Below the pieces are notes generated by a model. It was not told the DNA's origin and ran no database searches. It saw only the letters and a program-made list of their open reading frames with translations. DNA of 64,000 nucleotides from PGZG01 sp046292765 (lineage in GTDB: Bacteria; Pseudomonadota; Gammaproteobacteria; Pseudomonadales; Alcanivoracaceae). Position 1 is the stretch's first letter; every line of letters begins with the position of its first letter. Shown one piece after another: positions 17,860-28,400 of the stretch. The position numbers and the translations under genes were made by a program. The DNA lies in NCBI GenBank assembly GCA_046292765.1, contig JBKBQA010000001.1, positions 682,001-746,000 of the forward strand, given 5' to 3'.

Positions 17860-19825
17860 GCTGAAGATGCATAGCCCTGATCTGAGTCAGGGCAATGTTG
17901 CCAAGATTCGGGAGCTTTTCCCTGGCTGTGTGACCGAGGCACGTGACAGTGCTACCGGAGAGTTGCGGCTGGCCGTAGATTTCGATCAGTTGCGGCAGGA
18001 ATTGAGCGACCATGTCGTTGATGGGCCGCAGGAGCGATATCGGCTTGACTGGCCAGGGAAAAGAGAGGCGTTGGCGTTGGCTAGTGCCTCGATCAATAAG
18101 GCCCTTCGCCCCGTTCCGGGTGAAAGCCTTCAATTTGACACGACGAATAACTTGTTTATTGAAGGTGATAATCTTGAAGCTCTCAAGCTGATACAGGGCA
18201 CCTATCTCGGGCAAATCAAGGTGATCTATGTAGATCCCCCGTACAACACGGGCAAGGATTTCATCTATCGAGACAGCTTTGCCGCGGATCAGGTGACGCA
18301 GGAGACTGCATCAGGCGAGCGAAACGATGAAGGTGCACGCCTTGTTGCCAACCCAGACGGTAACGGGCGATTCCACTCGAACTGGCTGACCATGATCGCC
18401 CCGCGCCTCAGGCTCGCGAAGAGTCTACTAGCGCGGGATGGGGCAATCTTCGTTTCCTGCGACGAGGGAGAGCAGCCGCGCCTGCGTCTTATCATGGACG
18501 AGATATTCGGTCAATCTAATTTCGTCGCTGACATGGTATGGGCGGCTGGGCGGAAAAACGACTCTCGGTTGGTGTCTGTCTCGCACGAATACATAGTCTG
18601 CTATGCCCGCGACTCCGAACATCTACGCGAAAAGCAGGTGACTTGGCGTCAGCGTAAAAAGGGGTTGGATGAGATTTACGCGCAGTATGAGCGGCTAAAG
18701 CGCCAGCATGGCAGAGACTATAAAGCGATGACTGAGGGCATGAAGAAATGGTACCGCGGTCTTGCGGACGGCAATCCTTCGAAGGCTCACAAGCATTACA
18801 GCAACGTTGATCATCGCGGGGTATATTTTGCTGCAGATATTTCGTGGCCTGGTGGCGGCGGTCCAAAGTATGAAGTGCTTCATCCTGCGACTGGTAAACC
18901 TGTAAAGGTTCCTGCGCGTGGTTGGATGACTCCGGACAAGACAAAAATGACAGATTGGGTTAAGGATGATCGGGTCCACTTTGGAGATGACGAAGCCTCC
19001 GTGCCTTGCATTAAGAAGTATCTCACTGATAGCGAATTTCAGACCCCGTACAGCGTGTTCTATCAGGATGGACGTGCAGCATCGAAACGTCTTCGGGCAT
19101 TAATGAAAGGAGATCTCTTCGATTTTCCAAAGGACGAGATGGTTCTCCAGGAAGTCATCGAGATGATGACAGGTGGCAACGATATCATCCTCGATTTTTT
19201 TGCAGGTTCATCGACCACAGCGCATTCCGTAATACTTCAGAATTCGAAAGACGGTGGCAACCGAAAATTTATTATGGTTCAGTTGGATGAAGAAATTGAC
19301 CAGAAGTCAGAAGCCTTCAAGGCCGGATTTAAGGTGATCTCAGAGGTCAGCCGGGAACGAATTCGGCGCGCAGGGAAACAGGTTGTCGATGGTGACTGCC
19401 ATCCTGACTGGAACCGCGATGTCGGCTTCCGTGTGCTCAAGATCGACACCTCAAACATGAAGGACATCTACTACCGCCCGGATCAGATTCAGCAAGACGA
19501 TCTCCTCGATATGGTCGACAACGTCAAGGAAGACCGTACACCGGAAGACCTGCTATTCCAGGTTCTGGTGGATTGGGGTGTCGACCTGACCTTGCCCATC
19601 CGTCGCGAAACGCTGCAGGACAAAACGGTGTTCTTTGTCGACCAGAGCGCGCTGGTGGCCTGCTTCGACAAGGGCATCACCGAAGAGCTGGTCAAGGAGC
19701 TAGCCAAACACGAGCCGCTGCGAGTCGTCTTCCGCGATAACGGCTTTGTCTCTGATGCAGTCAAGATCAACGTAGAGCAGATCTTCCGGCAGCTTTCACC
19801 CAGTACCGAAGTGAAGGCGATCTGA
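17852..19825 (+). CDS. Type III-like DNA methyltransferase (Mod)
   Basis: Adenine (N6) methyltransferase of the beta class: FIEGDNLEALK and the DPPYNTG motif (128-134) come before the SAM-binding DFFAGSSTTAHS (448-459). About 657 residues from the ATG at 17852, which follows AGAGGAACGAC. The central part (~225-425), where the target-recognition domain should lie, is visibly more AT-rich than the two ends, as if exchanged separately. It overlaps DUF4391 and is followed after 12 bp by a Fic gene. With the Res protein at 21179 it should form the modification half of a type III-like system; the recognition site cannot be read from sequence. Confidence 0.92.
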   Translation: MDKLKMHSPDLSQGNVAKIRELFPGCVTEARDSATGELRLAVDFDQLRQELSDHVVDGPQERYRLDWPGKREALALASASINKALRPVPGESLQFDTTNNLFIEGDNLEALKLIQGTYLGQIKVIYVDPPYNTGKDFIYRDSFAADQVTQETASGERNDEGARLVANPDGNGRFHSNWLTMIAPRLRLAKSLLARDGAIFVSCDEGEQPRLRLIMDEIFGQSNFVADMVWAAGRKNDSRLVSVSHEYIVCYARDSEHLREKQVTWRQRKKGLDEIYAQYERLKRQHGRDYKAMTEGMKKWYRGLADGNPSKAHKHYSNVDHRGVYFAADISWPGGGGPKYEVLHPATGKPVKVPARGWMTPDKTKMTDWVKDDRVHFGDDEASVPCIKKYLTDSEFQTPYSVFYQDGRAASKRLRALMKGDLFDFPKDEMVLQEVIEMMTGGNDIILDFFAGSSTTAHSVILQNSKDGGNRKFIMVQLDEEIDQKSEAFKAGFKVISEVSRERIRRAGKQVVDGDCHPDWNRDVGFRVLKIDTSNMKDIYYRPDQIQQDDLLDMVDNVKEDRTPEDLLFQVLVDWGVDLTLPIRRETLQDKTVFFVDQSALVACFDKGITEELVKELAKHEPLRVVFRDNGFVSDAVKINVEQIFRQLSPSTEVKAI

Positions 19826-19837
19826 CGGAGAGCGTGT

Positions 19838-20953
19838 ATGCAGCCCTATGTTCCTGACGTGCTACCGATTGAAGATCTGGATTTTCGCCTGCTTCTGCCT
19901 CTGGTGGGGCAGGCCAATGCAGCATTGGCGCGGTATGACGGGTTACTGCAGGGGATCCCCAATCCGGCCGTCATGCTCTCGCCTTTGACGACCCAGGAAG
20001 CGGTGCTTTCTTCAAAGATCGAAGGCACTCAGGCAACGGTAGATGAAGTGCTTGAGCAGGAAGCAGGACTGCTGAAGGAAGGCGAGAAATACAAAGATAT
20101 CCAGGAGATTACCAACTACCGTACAGCGCTTTTCGTCGCTCGTGACTACCTTAAGGACTATCCGATCAGGCTAGGGTTTGTCTGCCAGCTACATAGTATC
20201 TTGATGAACAGTGTGCGCGGGCAGGACAAGACGCCCGGCAAGTTCCGTTTGGACCAGAACTGGATCGGGCGGGCCGGCTGTGCGATCGAACAGGCAACCT
20301 TTGTTCCGCCCAGCCCTTTGCAGCTGGTTGACCATCTCGATGCCTGGGAGCGGTATCTCGATAGTGATGATATTGATTTCCTGATTCAGACTGCGGTTGT
20401 GCATGCTCAGTTTGAACTGCTACATCCATTCAAGGATGGTAATGGCCGTATCGGGCGGATTCTGATTCCGCTGTTCCTGTTCCAGAAGCGAGCACTTTCC
20501 CAGCCGATGTTTTATCTGTCCGAGTACCTTGAAGAAAACAGGGAAGAGTATTACCAGCGCTTGAAAGCGATTTCCGCTGAGGGAGACTGGAATGGCTGGA
20601 TTGCGTTCTTTCTGAAAGGCGTGAACAACCAGGCTGAGCAGAATGGTCAGCGCGTTCAACAGATCCGGGCTCTGTACGACGAAATGAAGCAGGTGATTCA
20701 GGAGACGACGCGCTCCCAATACACGGTGCATCTATTGGACGCGCTGTTCAGTAAGCCCATTTTCCGCTCATCAGACCTGGCACATCAGCTTCACAAGGAT
20801 TACGGGGTGCATGAGAAGACAACGCCTGGTCTGCTCCGGCAGCTCAGGGAGGCAGGTATTTTGCGGGTGATGCAGGAGCGTGCCGGTAGTCGCCCCGCCG
20901 TGCTTTGCTTCCCGAGGCTTATCAATCTGGCTGAAGGTCGGCGGGTGTTGTAG
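19838..20953 (+). CDS. Fic family protein within the restriction cluster
   Basis: 371 residues with a complete Fic active-site loop HPFKDGNGRIGR, so AMP or other nucleotide transfer to a protein target is expected. SSKIEG near residue 53 matches the inhibitory motif (S/T)xxxE(G/N) on an N-terminal helix, which means self-restraint. The C-terminal ~90 residues look like a winged helix (SSDLAHQLHKDYGVHEKTTPG). The ATG at 19838 has GGAGAGCGTGT before it, only 12 bp after mod. Its position between mod and res is unusual for a plain type III system and suggests a regulatory or toxic back-up role. Confidence 0.92.
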   Translation: MQPYVPDVLPIEDLDFRLLLPLVGQANAALARYDGLLQGIPNPAVMLSPLTTQEAVLSSKIEGTQATVDEVLEQEAGLLKEGEKYKDIQEITNYRTALFVARDYLKDYPIRLGFVCQLHSILMNSVRGQDKTPGKFRLDQNWIGRAGCAIEQATFVPPSPLQLVDHLDAWERYLDSDDIDFLIQTAVVHAQFELLHPFKDGNGRIGRILIPLFLFQKRALSQPMFYLSEYLEENREEYYQRLKAISAEGDWNGWIAFFLKGVNNQAEQNGQRVQQIRALYDEMKQVIQETTRSQYTVHLLDALFSKPIFRSSDLAHQLHKDYGVHEKTTPGLLRQLREAGILRVMQERAGSRPAVLCFPRLINLAEGRRVL

Positions 20954-20991
20954 GGGTTTGTGGAGCCTGGGTACTCCGGGATTTGATTTTC

Positions 20992-21032
20992 GTAGCGCGT
21001 ATTCGATTTTGCGCTACACAAATGTCTTTGTG
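20992..21032. repeat. Two adjacent inverted repeats between fic and res
   Basis: GTAGCGC/GCGCTAC (20992-20998 and 21011-21017), immediately followed by CACAAA/TTTGTG (21017-21022 and 21027-21032). They lie in the 225-bp gap before res, the only real break in the cluster. They may be an attenuator after fic or operators for a separate res promoter; the sequence just downstream is AT-rich (ATTTATAAATGG). Confidence 0.4.
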
Positions 21033-21178
21033 GAGTATGGCGGCTACCAGAGAGCCTATCGCGTAATTTGACCGGCAAATTTATAAATGGCACATAAAAA
21101 ACAATGCTTTATCGTATTTCTTTGTTTCGGGATCGGCCCGGGATGAAAAGAGCTTACACAGAGAATCGGTAGAAAGTC

Positions 21179-24100
21179 ATGAAACTCAAGTTCAAGGTTC
21201 AGCCCTACCAGACCAATGCCGTCAACGACGTGGTCGACTGCTTTGCCGGCCAGCCCATGAGCTCCGGGCTGGCCTACCGTATCGACCCCGGCAGCACGGC
21301 ACAGCAGGCCGCTTTTGAGGAAGGCTTCAAGAACGCTGACCTGGCGCTGACCGAGGCTCAGATTCTGGCCAATATCCAGGCGGTGCAGCGGCGCCAGAAC
21401 TTGCCGGTTTCCCATGGGTTGGCTGATTTCACTACCTTCGATAACAGCGGCGCTCGCGTTCCGGTGAAGGCGGCCTACAAGAAGGAAGCCCTGGCGGCCA
21501 CCCGCGTGCATCTTGATATCGAAATGGAAACCGGTACCGGCAAGACCTACTGCTATATCAAGTCCATTTTCGAGATGAACAAGCGCTATGGCTGGTCGAA
21601 ATTCATCGTTATGGTGCCGTCCATCGCAATTCGGGAAGGGGTGTACAAGTCGTTGCAGATTACGGCGGATCATTTCACGGAAAGCTATGGCAAGAAGGCG
21701 AGATTCTTTATCTACAACTCCAAGCGCCTGCATGAGTTGGAAAGCTTCTCCTCGGATGCCGGCATTAGCGTAATGGTGATGAACATTCAGGCCTTCAATG
21801 CTCGCGGCGCCGACAACCGTCGTATCTATGATGAGCTAGATGATTTTCAGACCCGCCGGCCCATCGATGTCATCGCCGCCAATCGTCCTATCCTGATTCT
21901 GGATGAACCGCAGAAGATGGAAGGCCCCGCGACCATGGAGGCACTGCCCAAGTTCAATCCGCTGTTTATCCTGCGTTATTCGGCCACGCATCGCACCCAG
22001 CATAACCGTATCCACCGGCTCGACGCGCTGGATGCCTATAACCAGAAGCTGGTCAAGAAAATTGCTGTGCGGGGTATCCAGACCCGTGGGCTTGCGGGCA
22101 CCAATGCCTATCTTTATCTCGAAGCTATCGAAATCTCGAAGAAGGCACCCGTGGCCCGAACTGAGGTAGAGGTGAAACTCAAGTCCGGTGAGATCAAGCG
22201 CCAGCTCAAGCGGCTGGAGTTCCGCGACGATCTGTTTGTGGAGTCGGGCGAGCTGGACCAGTATCGCGGTTTCACCATCAGCCAGATTGATGCCGTGCAC
22301 GATACGGTTGAGTTTACCAATGGTGTTGTGCTGCAGGCGGGTGAGGCCAGTGGCGATGTCTCCGAGCGCGACATCCGCCGTATCCAGATTCGCGAGACCA
22401 TCAAAGCCCATCTGGACAAGGAAAAGCAGCTATTCGCACAGGGTATCAAGGTGCTGTCGCTGTTCTTCATTGATGAGGTGAAGAAGTACCGTGACTATGA
22501 CCAGGCGGACGAGAAGGGCGAGTATGCCCGGGTTTTTGAGGAGGAATATGCGCTGTTGCGCAATGAGTATCTGTCTGAGCTGGCCATTGATAATGAGGCG
22601 TATCGCAAGTATCTGGATGGCATCGATGTGGAGAAGACCCACAAGGGTTACTTCTCCATCGATAAGAAGACGAATCACCTGAAAGACCCGTCCGTGGGAG
22701 CCCGCTCAGTCGATTCCGATGATGTGGATGCCTACGACCTTATCCTGAAGGACAAGGAGCGTCTGCTATCCTTCGCTGAGCCGACCCGCTTCATTTTCTC
22801 CCACTCGGCCTTGCGCGAGGGCTGGGATAACCCCAACGTGTTTGTCATGTGCATGCTCAAGCACAGCGATAACCAGATTTCCCGTCGTCAGGAGGTTGGG
22901 CGTGGCCTGCGTCTTGCGGTCGATCAGCATGGTGACCGCATGGACCACCCGGCTGTGGTGCATGACATCAATGTGCTCACCGTGGTGGCAAGCGAAAGCT
23001 ACAAGAACTTTGTCGCCGGGCTGCAGCAGGAGATCGCAGAGACCCTGTCCGCGCGGCCACGTAAGGCTGATGAAGATTACTTTACCGGTAAGGTACTGAT
23101 GACAGAGGCCGGTCCAGTGGAGGTCTCTGCGCAGATGGCCAAACAGATCTATCGCTATCTTGTAAAGAATGACTACACCAATGATCTGGATCAAATCACC
23201 GAGGCCTACCATGCTGCCAAGGAGCAAGGTGCGCTAGCCAGCCTGCCCGACGAGCTCAAGCAGTATGAGGAGCAGATAGTCGAGCTGATCGACACCGTGT
23301 ACAGCGATGCGCAGCTTCCGCAGATGGAGGATGGTCGCAAACCCAAGACCAACCCGCTGAATAGTAACTTCAAAAAGAAAGAGTTCCAGGAGCTGTGGAG
23401 CCGCATCAATCGAAAGGCGGTGTATCGCGTCGAGTTTAACCCTGACGAATTGGTCAAGAAATGTGTTATTGAGCTGGACGCCCACCTGCGCGTAACGCCA
23501 CTTCAGTACACCGTACAGCGAGGCATCCAGCGAGATGGCCTCACCGACGAAAATCTTCGAAAAGGTGGTGCGTTCGGCGTTGAGGAAACCGCCACAGAGT
23601 TTGGCGATTCGATCCACTCTCTGGTCAAGTACGACTTGCTCGGGAAAGTTGCCGAGCAAACCCAGCTCACCAGACAGACTGTCGGCAAGATTCTTCAGGG
23701 TATTCAGGTTGCTGTGTTCGGCCAGTTTCAGAAGAACCCGGAGCACTTTCTCGCCGAAGCATCAAGGCTGATTAAAGAGCAAAAAGCCACCATGATCATT
23801 GAGAAGCTGGCCTATAACGAAGTCGATGAGCGCTATGATGTCGATATCTTCACCGCCAATCAGACCGGTCAGGACTTCTCCCGTGCCTCAAAGAAACTCA
23901 AGAACCACGTTTACGACTACGCCATTACTGACTCCGACGTTGAGCGACGCTTCGTCGATGAGCTCGATACCAGTAGTGAGGTTGTTGTCTACGCCAAACT
24001 GCCACGAGGCTTCCTGATCCCCACCCCGGTGGGAGACTACAACCCCGACTGGGCCATTTCATTCAAGTCGGGCAGTGTGCGGCATATCTACTTCGTGGCC

Positions 24101-24274
24101 GAGACGAAGGGCAGTATGTCGTCGATGAAGCTGCGACGGATCGAGGAAACCAAGATCGCCTGCGCCCGGAAGTTCTTTGACGAGATCAATGAGAGAGTGG
24201 CGGCGGATAAGGTTCGATATGAGGTGGTGACGGATTATGCCGGGTTGATGGACCTTGTTGGGGAGGCAGGGTAG
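21179..24274 (+). CDS. Type III-like restriction subunit (Res)
   Basis: 1031 residues. SF2 translocase motifs are Walker A METGTGKT (~117-123), DEPQ box (ILDEPQKMEG, ~241), RYSATHR, HSALREGWDNPN and motif VI QEVGRGLRL. The C-terminal nuclease has a PD-(D/E)xK signature, NPDWAI followed by VAETKG (~955-980). It thus carries both the ATP-driven translocase and the cleavage domain of a type III restriction enzyme, to act with the Mod at 17852. It ends 5 bp from the convergent jetD gene, where the restriction cluster abuts the Wadjet operon. Confidence 0.92.
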   Translation: MKLKFKVQPYQTNAVNDVVDCFAGQPMSSGLAYRIDPGSTAQQAAFEEGFKNADLALTEAQILANIQAVQRRQNLPVSHGLADFTTFDNSGARVPVKAAYKKEALAATRVHLDIEMETGTGKTYCYIKSIFEMNKRYGWSKFIVMVPSIAIREGVYKSLQITADHFTESYGKKARFFIYNSKRLHELESFSSDAGISVMVMNIQAFNARGADNRRIYDELDDFQTRRPIDVIAANRPILILDEPQKMEGPATMEALPKFNPLFILRYSATHRTQHNRIHRLDALDAYNQKLVKKIAVRGIQTRGLAGTNAYLYLEAIEISKKAPVARTEVEVKLKSGEIKRQLKRLEFRDDLFVESGELDQYRGFTISQIDAVHDTVEFTNGVVLQAGEASGDVSERDIRRIQIRETIKAHLDKEKQLFAQGIKVLSLFFIDEVKKYRDYDQADEKGEYARVFEEEYALLRNEYLSELAIDNEAYRKYLDGIDVEKTHKGYFSIDKKTNHLKDPSVGARSVDSDDVDAYDLILKDKERLLSFAEPTRFIFSHSALREGWDNPNVFVMCMLKHSDNQISRRQEVGRGLRLAVDQHGDRMDHPAVVHDINVLTVVASESYKNFVAGLQQEIAETLSARPRKADEDYFTGKVLMTEAGPVEVSAQMAKQIYRYLVKNDYTNDLDQITEAYHAAKEQGALASLPDELKQYEEQIVELIDTVYSDAQLPQMEDGRKPKTNPLNSNFKKKEFQELWSRINRKAVYRVEFNPDELVKKCVIELDAHLRVTPLQYTVQRGIQRDGLTDENLRKGGAFGVEETATEFGDSIHSLVKYDLLGKVAEQTQLTRQTVGKILQGIQVAVFGQFQKNPEHFLAEASRLIKEQKATMIIEKLAYNEVDERYDVDIFTANQTGQDFSRASKKLKNHVYDYAITDSDVERRFVDELDTSSEVVVYAKLPRGFLIPTPVGDYNPDWAISFKSGSVRHIYFVAETKGSMSSMKLRRIEETKIACARKFFDEINERVAADKVRYEVVTDYAGLMDLVGEAG

Positions 24275-24279
24275 GAGGT

Positions 24280-25443
24280 TCATTCTGGACTTCTACAACT
24301 AGGGTCTATCCACCCCCTGACCTCCTGATGAACGACCTTCTCGGGAATGTATTCCTGCTCTAGTCGTCCCTTATCGAGTTTAAGCAGTAGCTGGTATAGA
24401 TGTCTTTCTTCATCGTTCAGCGCCATTGATTCCTTGTGTGGCGCTGGCGTTGGTTCTGCTACGGCACAGCCCTGTGAGCAGGCCTGGAAGTGGCTTCGTG
24501 TCATCATAAGCGCCGAGAGGTCAGGGCGATGCTGTCGCGCTCTTGCGAGCATCGTCAGCCCCCAGGTGTCCATGTCGCCCCAGTACGCCACGCGTTTATA
24601 AAAAAAGGTGTCGGCTGCAAGCCATTGCAAATCCAGGCCTGCACCGAGAATGGCGACGGTGTCCGGGGCCATCGGCAACAGATGAAGACATTTCTCGTTC
24701 TCCACCACCAGAATATTCTTCGCCGGGATCGCCGTTTGTGCCAGTTCTTGTGCCGTCACGCGCTGGCGGCTGAAAGGCAGTAACCCGCTTTGCAGCGGTA
24801 CAACCAGCAGCCAGTGATCCTTATCTTCGGGGGCGTCAAGAAAACTGTGTAGGCCTTGTTCGCTGGCTGCGCCGACGTAGCGTTCATCGAGCAATCGGGT
24901 AATCAGGTTGCTATTACGTTCAAAGTATTTGGTGTCAACGTCCAGTCCGCTTAGCAGCCGTAGAGGCTTGCCGTTGGCGATGCCAGGCGCCAAAGAGTCA
25001 ACCAGAGTTGCCGTTGAAATCACGTCCTGTGCTGAACGGGAGCGCCATAATTGCCGTTCTGCAATCAGTCGCTCTCGGTAGATTGGCGATATATTTGAAA
25101 TGATGGTTTCCAGTAGTCGGTATTCGTCAAGAATGGTCGCATCGCTTGTCGCGGCAACCCATTCGGAAGGTGTATTCAGGCGCCATTTTATGGGCAACGA
25201 CACGGGGCCGGCGCTAGCCCGATAGTTGACCGCTTCCCAGATAACCTTGCCAGCCTCAACCTGTCGCCACGCTTGCACATGGGATTGTACGCGAGCGATT
25301 TCGGTGGAGAACTGAGCGCCGGTAGGCCTGCCAATAGGTATGTCCAGGGGCCAGCTATCTTTAGACAAAAGACGCTCGACCCGTAAGGGCGAATTGTGCC
25401 ACTGACGCGCCAGGCGGAGCGCTATGTCACTCGGTGATTTCAT
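24280..25443 (-). CDS. jetD: Wadjet nuclease subunit JetD
   Basis: DUF3322/DUF2220 protein of about 387 residues. The N-terminal part is the DNA-binding arm; the C-terminal Toprim-like domain shows VVENEK (Glu, ~246) and WGDMDTWG (Asp pair, ~289), the metal-binding residues used in topoisomerase VI-like cleavage. In Wadjet, JetD cuts small circular DNA after loop extrusion by JetABC. The ATG at 25443 overlaps the jetC end by 17 bp; an earlier start codon at 25476 is possible. Last gene of the operon. Confidence 0.93.
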   Translation of the reverse strand: MKSPSDIALRLARQWHNSPLRVERLLSKDSWPLDIPIGRPTGAQFSTEIARVQSHVQAWRQVEAGKVIWEAVNYRASAGPVSLPIKWRLNTPSEWVAATSDATILDEYRLLETIISNISPIYRERLIAERQLWRSRSAQDVISTATLVDSLAPGIANGKPLRLLSGLDVDTKYFERNSNLITRLLDERYVGAASEQGLHSFLDAPEDKDHWLLVVPLQSGLLPFSRQRVTAQELAQTAIPAKNILVVENEKCLHLLPMAPDTVAILGAGLDLQWLAADTFFYKRVAYWGDMDTWGLTMLARARQHRPDLSALMMTRSHFQACSQGCAVAEPTPAPHKESMALNDEERHLYQLLLKLDKGRLEQEYIPEKVVHQEVRGWIDPSCRSPE

Positions 25444-28400
25444 GGCTTTGCTTGCTGTGCTGTTCGCGGGCTTCATCCAGTGCCTGCCAGCTCACGGGTG
25501 TCAAGCTGGATTGATTGCCACGACGGTGGACTACCACGGCAGACCGGGTGTGTTTGCGCAGTAGCCGCATCTCCTTGTTTGGTGTAATAAATAGAGCATG
25601 TAAATGGAATGCTTCTAGTGCAGCAATAATACGCCCGGCTACTGCGTGGGAGCTGCGGGAGAATGCTTCGTCAAGAACAATGGTTCCAAACAGTGGTCGG
25701 TTGCTGCCATCTGGGCAAAGCGCGTAGCTCAGTGAGGCGGTAAGTACGTAGGAGGCAATGATTTCTTTCTCGCCACCACTGCCACCTTGGGAGCCACTGC
25801 GGGTTTCGATAACAGTGCCGGTGTCGCGGTCAAGTACCGATACTTTGAATTCAAGCCGGAAACGTGGGTCGAGAAGTGCCCTGGCGCCAAGTGTTCGGTG
25901 CCGTTCACATGCATCGCGCAGCAACTCAACGATCTTCTGTAAGGCCTTATACTGGCTTTCACCACCATCATCGATAAAGCGAGCACTGGCGAGGCTTGAA
26001 TGTGCCCGGGTAAAAATCCGGAGGCTATCGTGGACCACCTTGTTTGCCACTAACTGAAGGTAACGTCCACGTTCGAAATCTACTCGGCGCAGGGTGTGGT
26101 TCAAGTCCTCTAGTCGTTCCTCAATTCGCTCCACCTCGCCCTCGATGGTAGAGAGCAATTGCGACACGCCTTCGTCCGACGAACGATTGAGGTATTCTTT
26201 GAAACGCTGCTGCTTTTCTGGCAAGGCTTCTTCGGTGAGCATAGTGAGTCGATCTAGGTATCTGGGAACGTCCTCAAGTTCGCGGCCGGCTTCCGATAGG
26301 GCGCCGCGATCTTCGCGCAGCGCGTCAGACATGGCCTTAACGAGCGCCTTCTCGAGATCATTCCGTCTTTCATGGAGTTTATCAACTTCCTTGCGCAGTC
26401 GTTCTGCTGCTTCCCTCTCTCGGATATCTGCCTGATCGAGCTGTTCAGGTGTCAGGGGGGACAAGTTCAATTCGGCCAGACGCCGCTGAGTGTCTGAGAG
26501 GCCCGGTTCTGCTCTGCGGAACGCCTTGAGCTGCTCCTTTTCTGCCTGCTCCAATGCGTTTTTCAGGCGAAGCTGGGTTTCAAGGCAATGCCTCGCTTCC
26601 TGTTGGGCCGTCTCCAGTATCTTTTGCGCTTGATCGAGCTTTTGCTTTGCTGCTGTTGCGTCGGAGCCCGGGGAGGTCAGTGCATAAAGCTTGTCTTGTT
26701 GATCCTGCAGTTCTGTTTGCGCCTGAGCGATGTTTACCTGGGAGAAATCCAGGCCGATCAACGCCTTTAGAAAGGCGACCTTCTGGTCAAGTACGGCCAG
26801 CGTGGCTCTGGCCTTCTCTTCTCCCGCTTTGGCGCCGCGTAGGCTATCCCGAGCTTCGCCGAGCTGATTTTCTAGCGAGGCAACGGTATCGCGGTTATCA
26901 AACCCAGTTTGCCAATCATCGGTCAGGCGCTTCTGGTCCTGTTTGTCAAAGAAACGGGCTTTTCCTGACATCATGCCCTCAACGGTCATGGCGTGGGGTG
27001 TATCCCGCAGCATTTCCGGTGAGGCTACACAGTGGTGGTCCTTATTTGCGAGGAGGTGTTTTACTGTTTCGCGATAGGGATGATTCTTGTAATCGAGCTT
27101 TCGAGTAAAGCCGTCTTCGAGAAAATGTGCCGCTTTGTCAGGTGTCTTCACTTCAAGAATTCGCACATGCAGTGCGTTGTGACGGCTATTGACCCACTTC
27201 AATGCATGCTTGACCGATTCGGGAGGAACAAGGATGCGCAAACGATCACTGCCAATCGCGCGCTCGATGGCACCTCGCCATTCGGCCTCCTGTTTTTTTA
27301 CCTGGACCAGTTCGCCGATAAACGGCAGGTCATCTTCTGCTAGCGCCAGTTCGCTGGCGAGCAATGCGCGAAAGCGCTGATATTCAGGTCGTATATTCGA
27401 GTCGGGGCGCGCCTGCGCTTCTGTAAGCTGCTCTTGCAGGGCGCTAACCGCTTTATCTGCTTGATGAACGGCGATACCCTGCTCGTAGGCATTCTCCTTT
27501 GCATCGATGCGTTCCTGTTCAAGCTGTTGCAACTGTGCTTTTGCCTGGGCCTTATTAGCGGCCACGGTCTCTCGGTTCAAGGTATCGGGCAGTGAGAGGA
27601 ATGTGACTAGCTTCTTGTATTCCAGCGCATGGAGCTCGCAGCGTTCCAGGTTATTCTGCTTCTCCTTGATCAGCGCTTGCAGCGTTTCAATATTAGCGCC
27701 GCCGACCTTCAGATATGCTTCGTTGAGGTAACTGCGTTTTTGCTCTTGATTGCGTTGCGCTTCTTCTGCAGAAGCCAGTGCCGCATCTGCCTGCGCCAGT
27801 TGTTGCGTCAGGCTCTTTGCATGTGCTTTCCAGAGTAGGTGGGCCTGTTCACCAAACCATGCCGGCAGAGCTTGTGTGAGCAGTTCCTTTTCATCAAGCA
27901 TGTTTTGGTTTTGCCGAAACCTTTCCCAGCCTACCTTAATCGGCTCCAGGGATTTCTGCTGGCGCCGGGCAACTTCCAGCTCCTCATGGATGGCTGCCAG
28001 GTCATCAAAGCTGTCTGCCACTTCTTTTGCTCGCTCGAACTGGGCATTGTCATCCAGAACCAGGTCCCGAAATATCTCGTCGATGCTGTTCAGCTGCTTC
28101 AGCCCCGCTGCTCGATTGAGCAGGTTGAAGGCATTGTCGCGAACTTCAAAGAAGTCCCGCAGACGGGCGAGAAACGCTTTCTTACTTGGATAGGTCCAGA
28201 TGCCAGTTTCCGTCTTGTCGAGCTGGCGCAGCGCACGTGCGCCGCCCTCGTGCTGCACAGTCAACCAGCTTTCCAGGGTATGTCCCGGGTGGGTGCTGAA
28301 CAGCCATAGCTTGTTCATTTCAGAGGGAGACATGCTGGAACCATCGAACCAGAGCAGGGCGCCAAGGCGGACAATGTCGCTGCCGTTACTGAGAGTGGCC

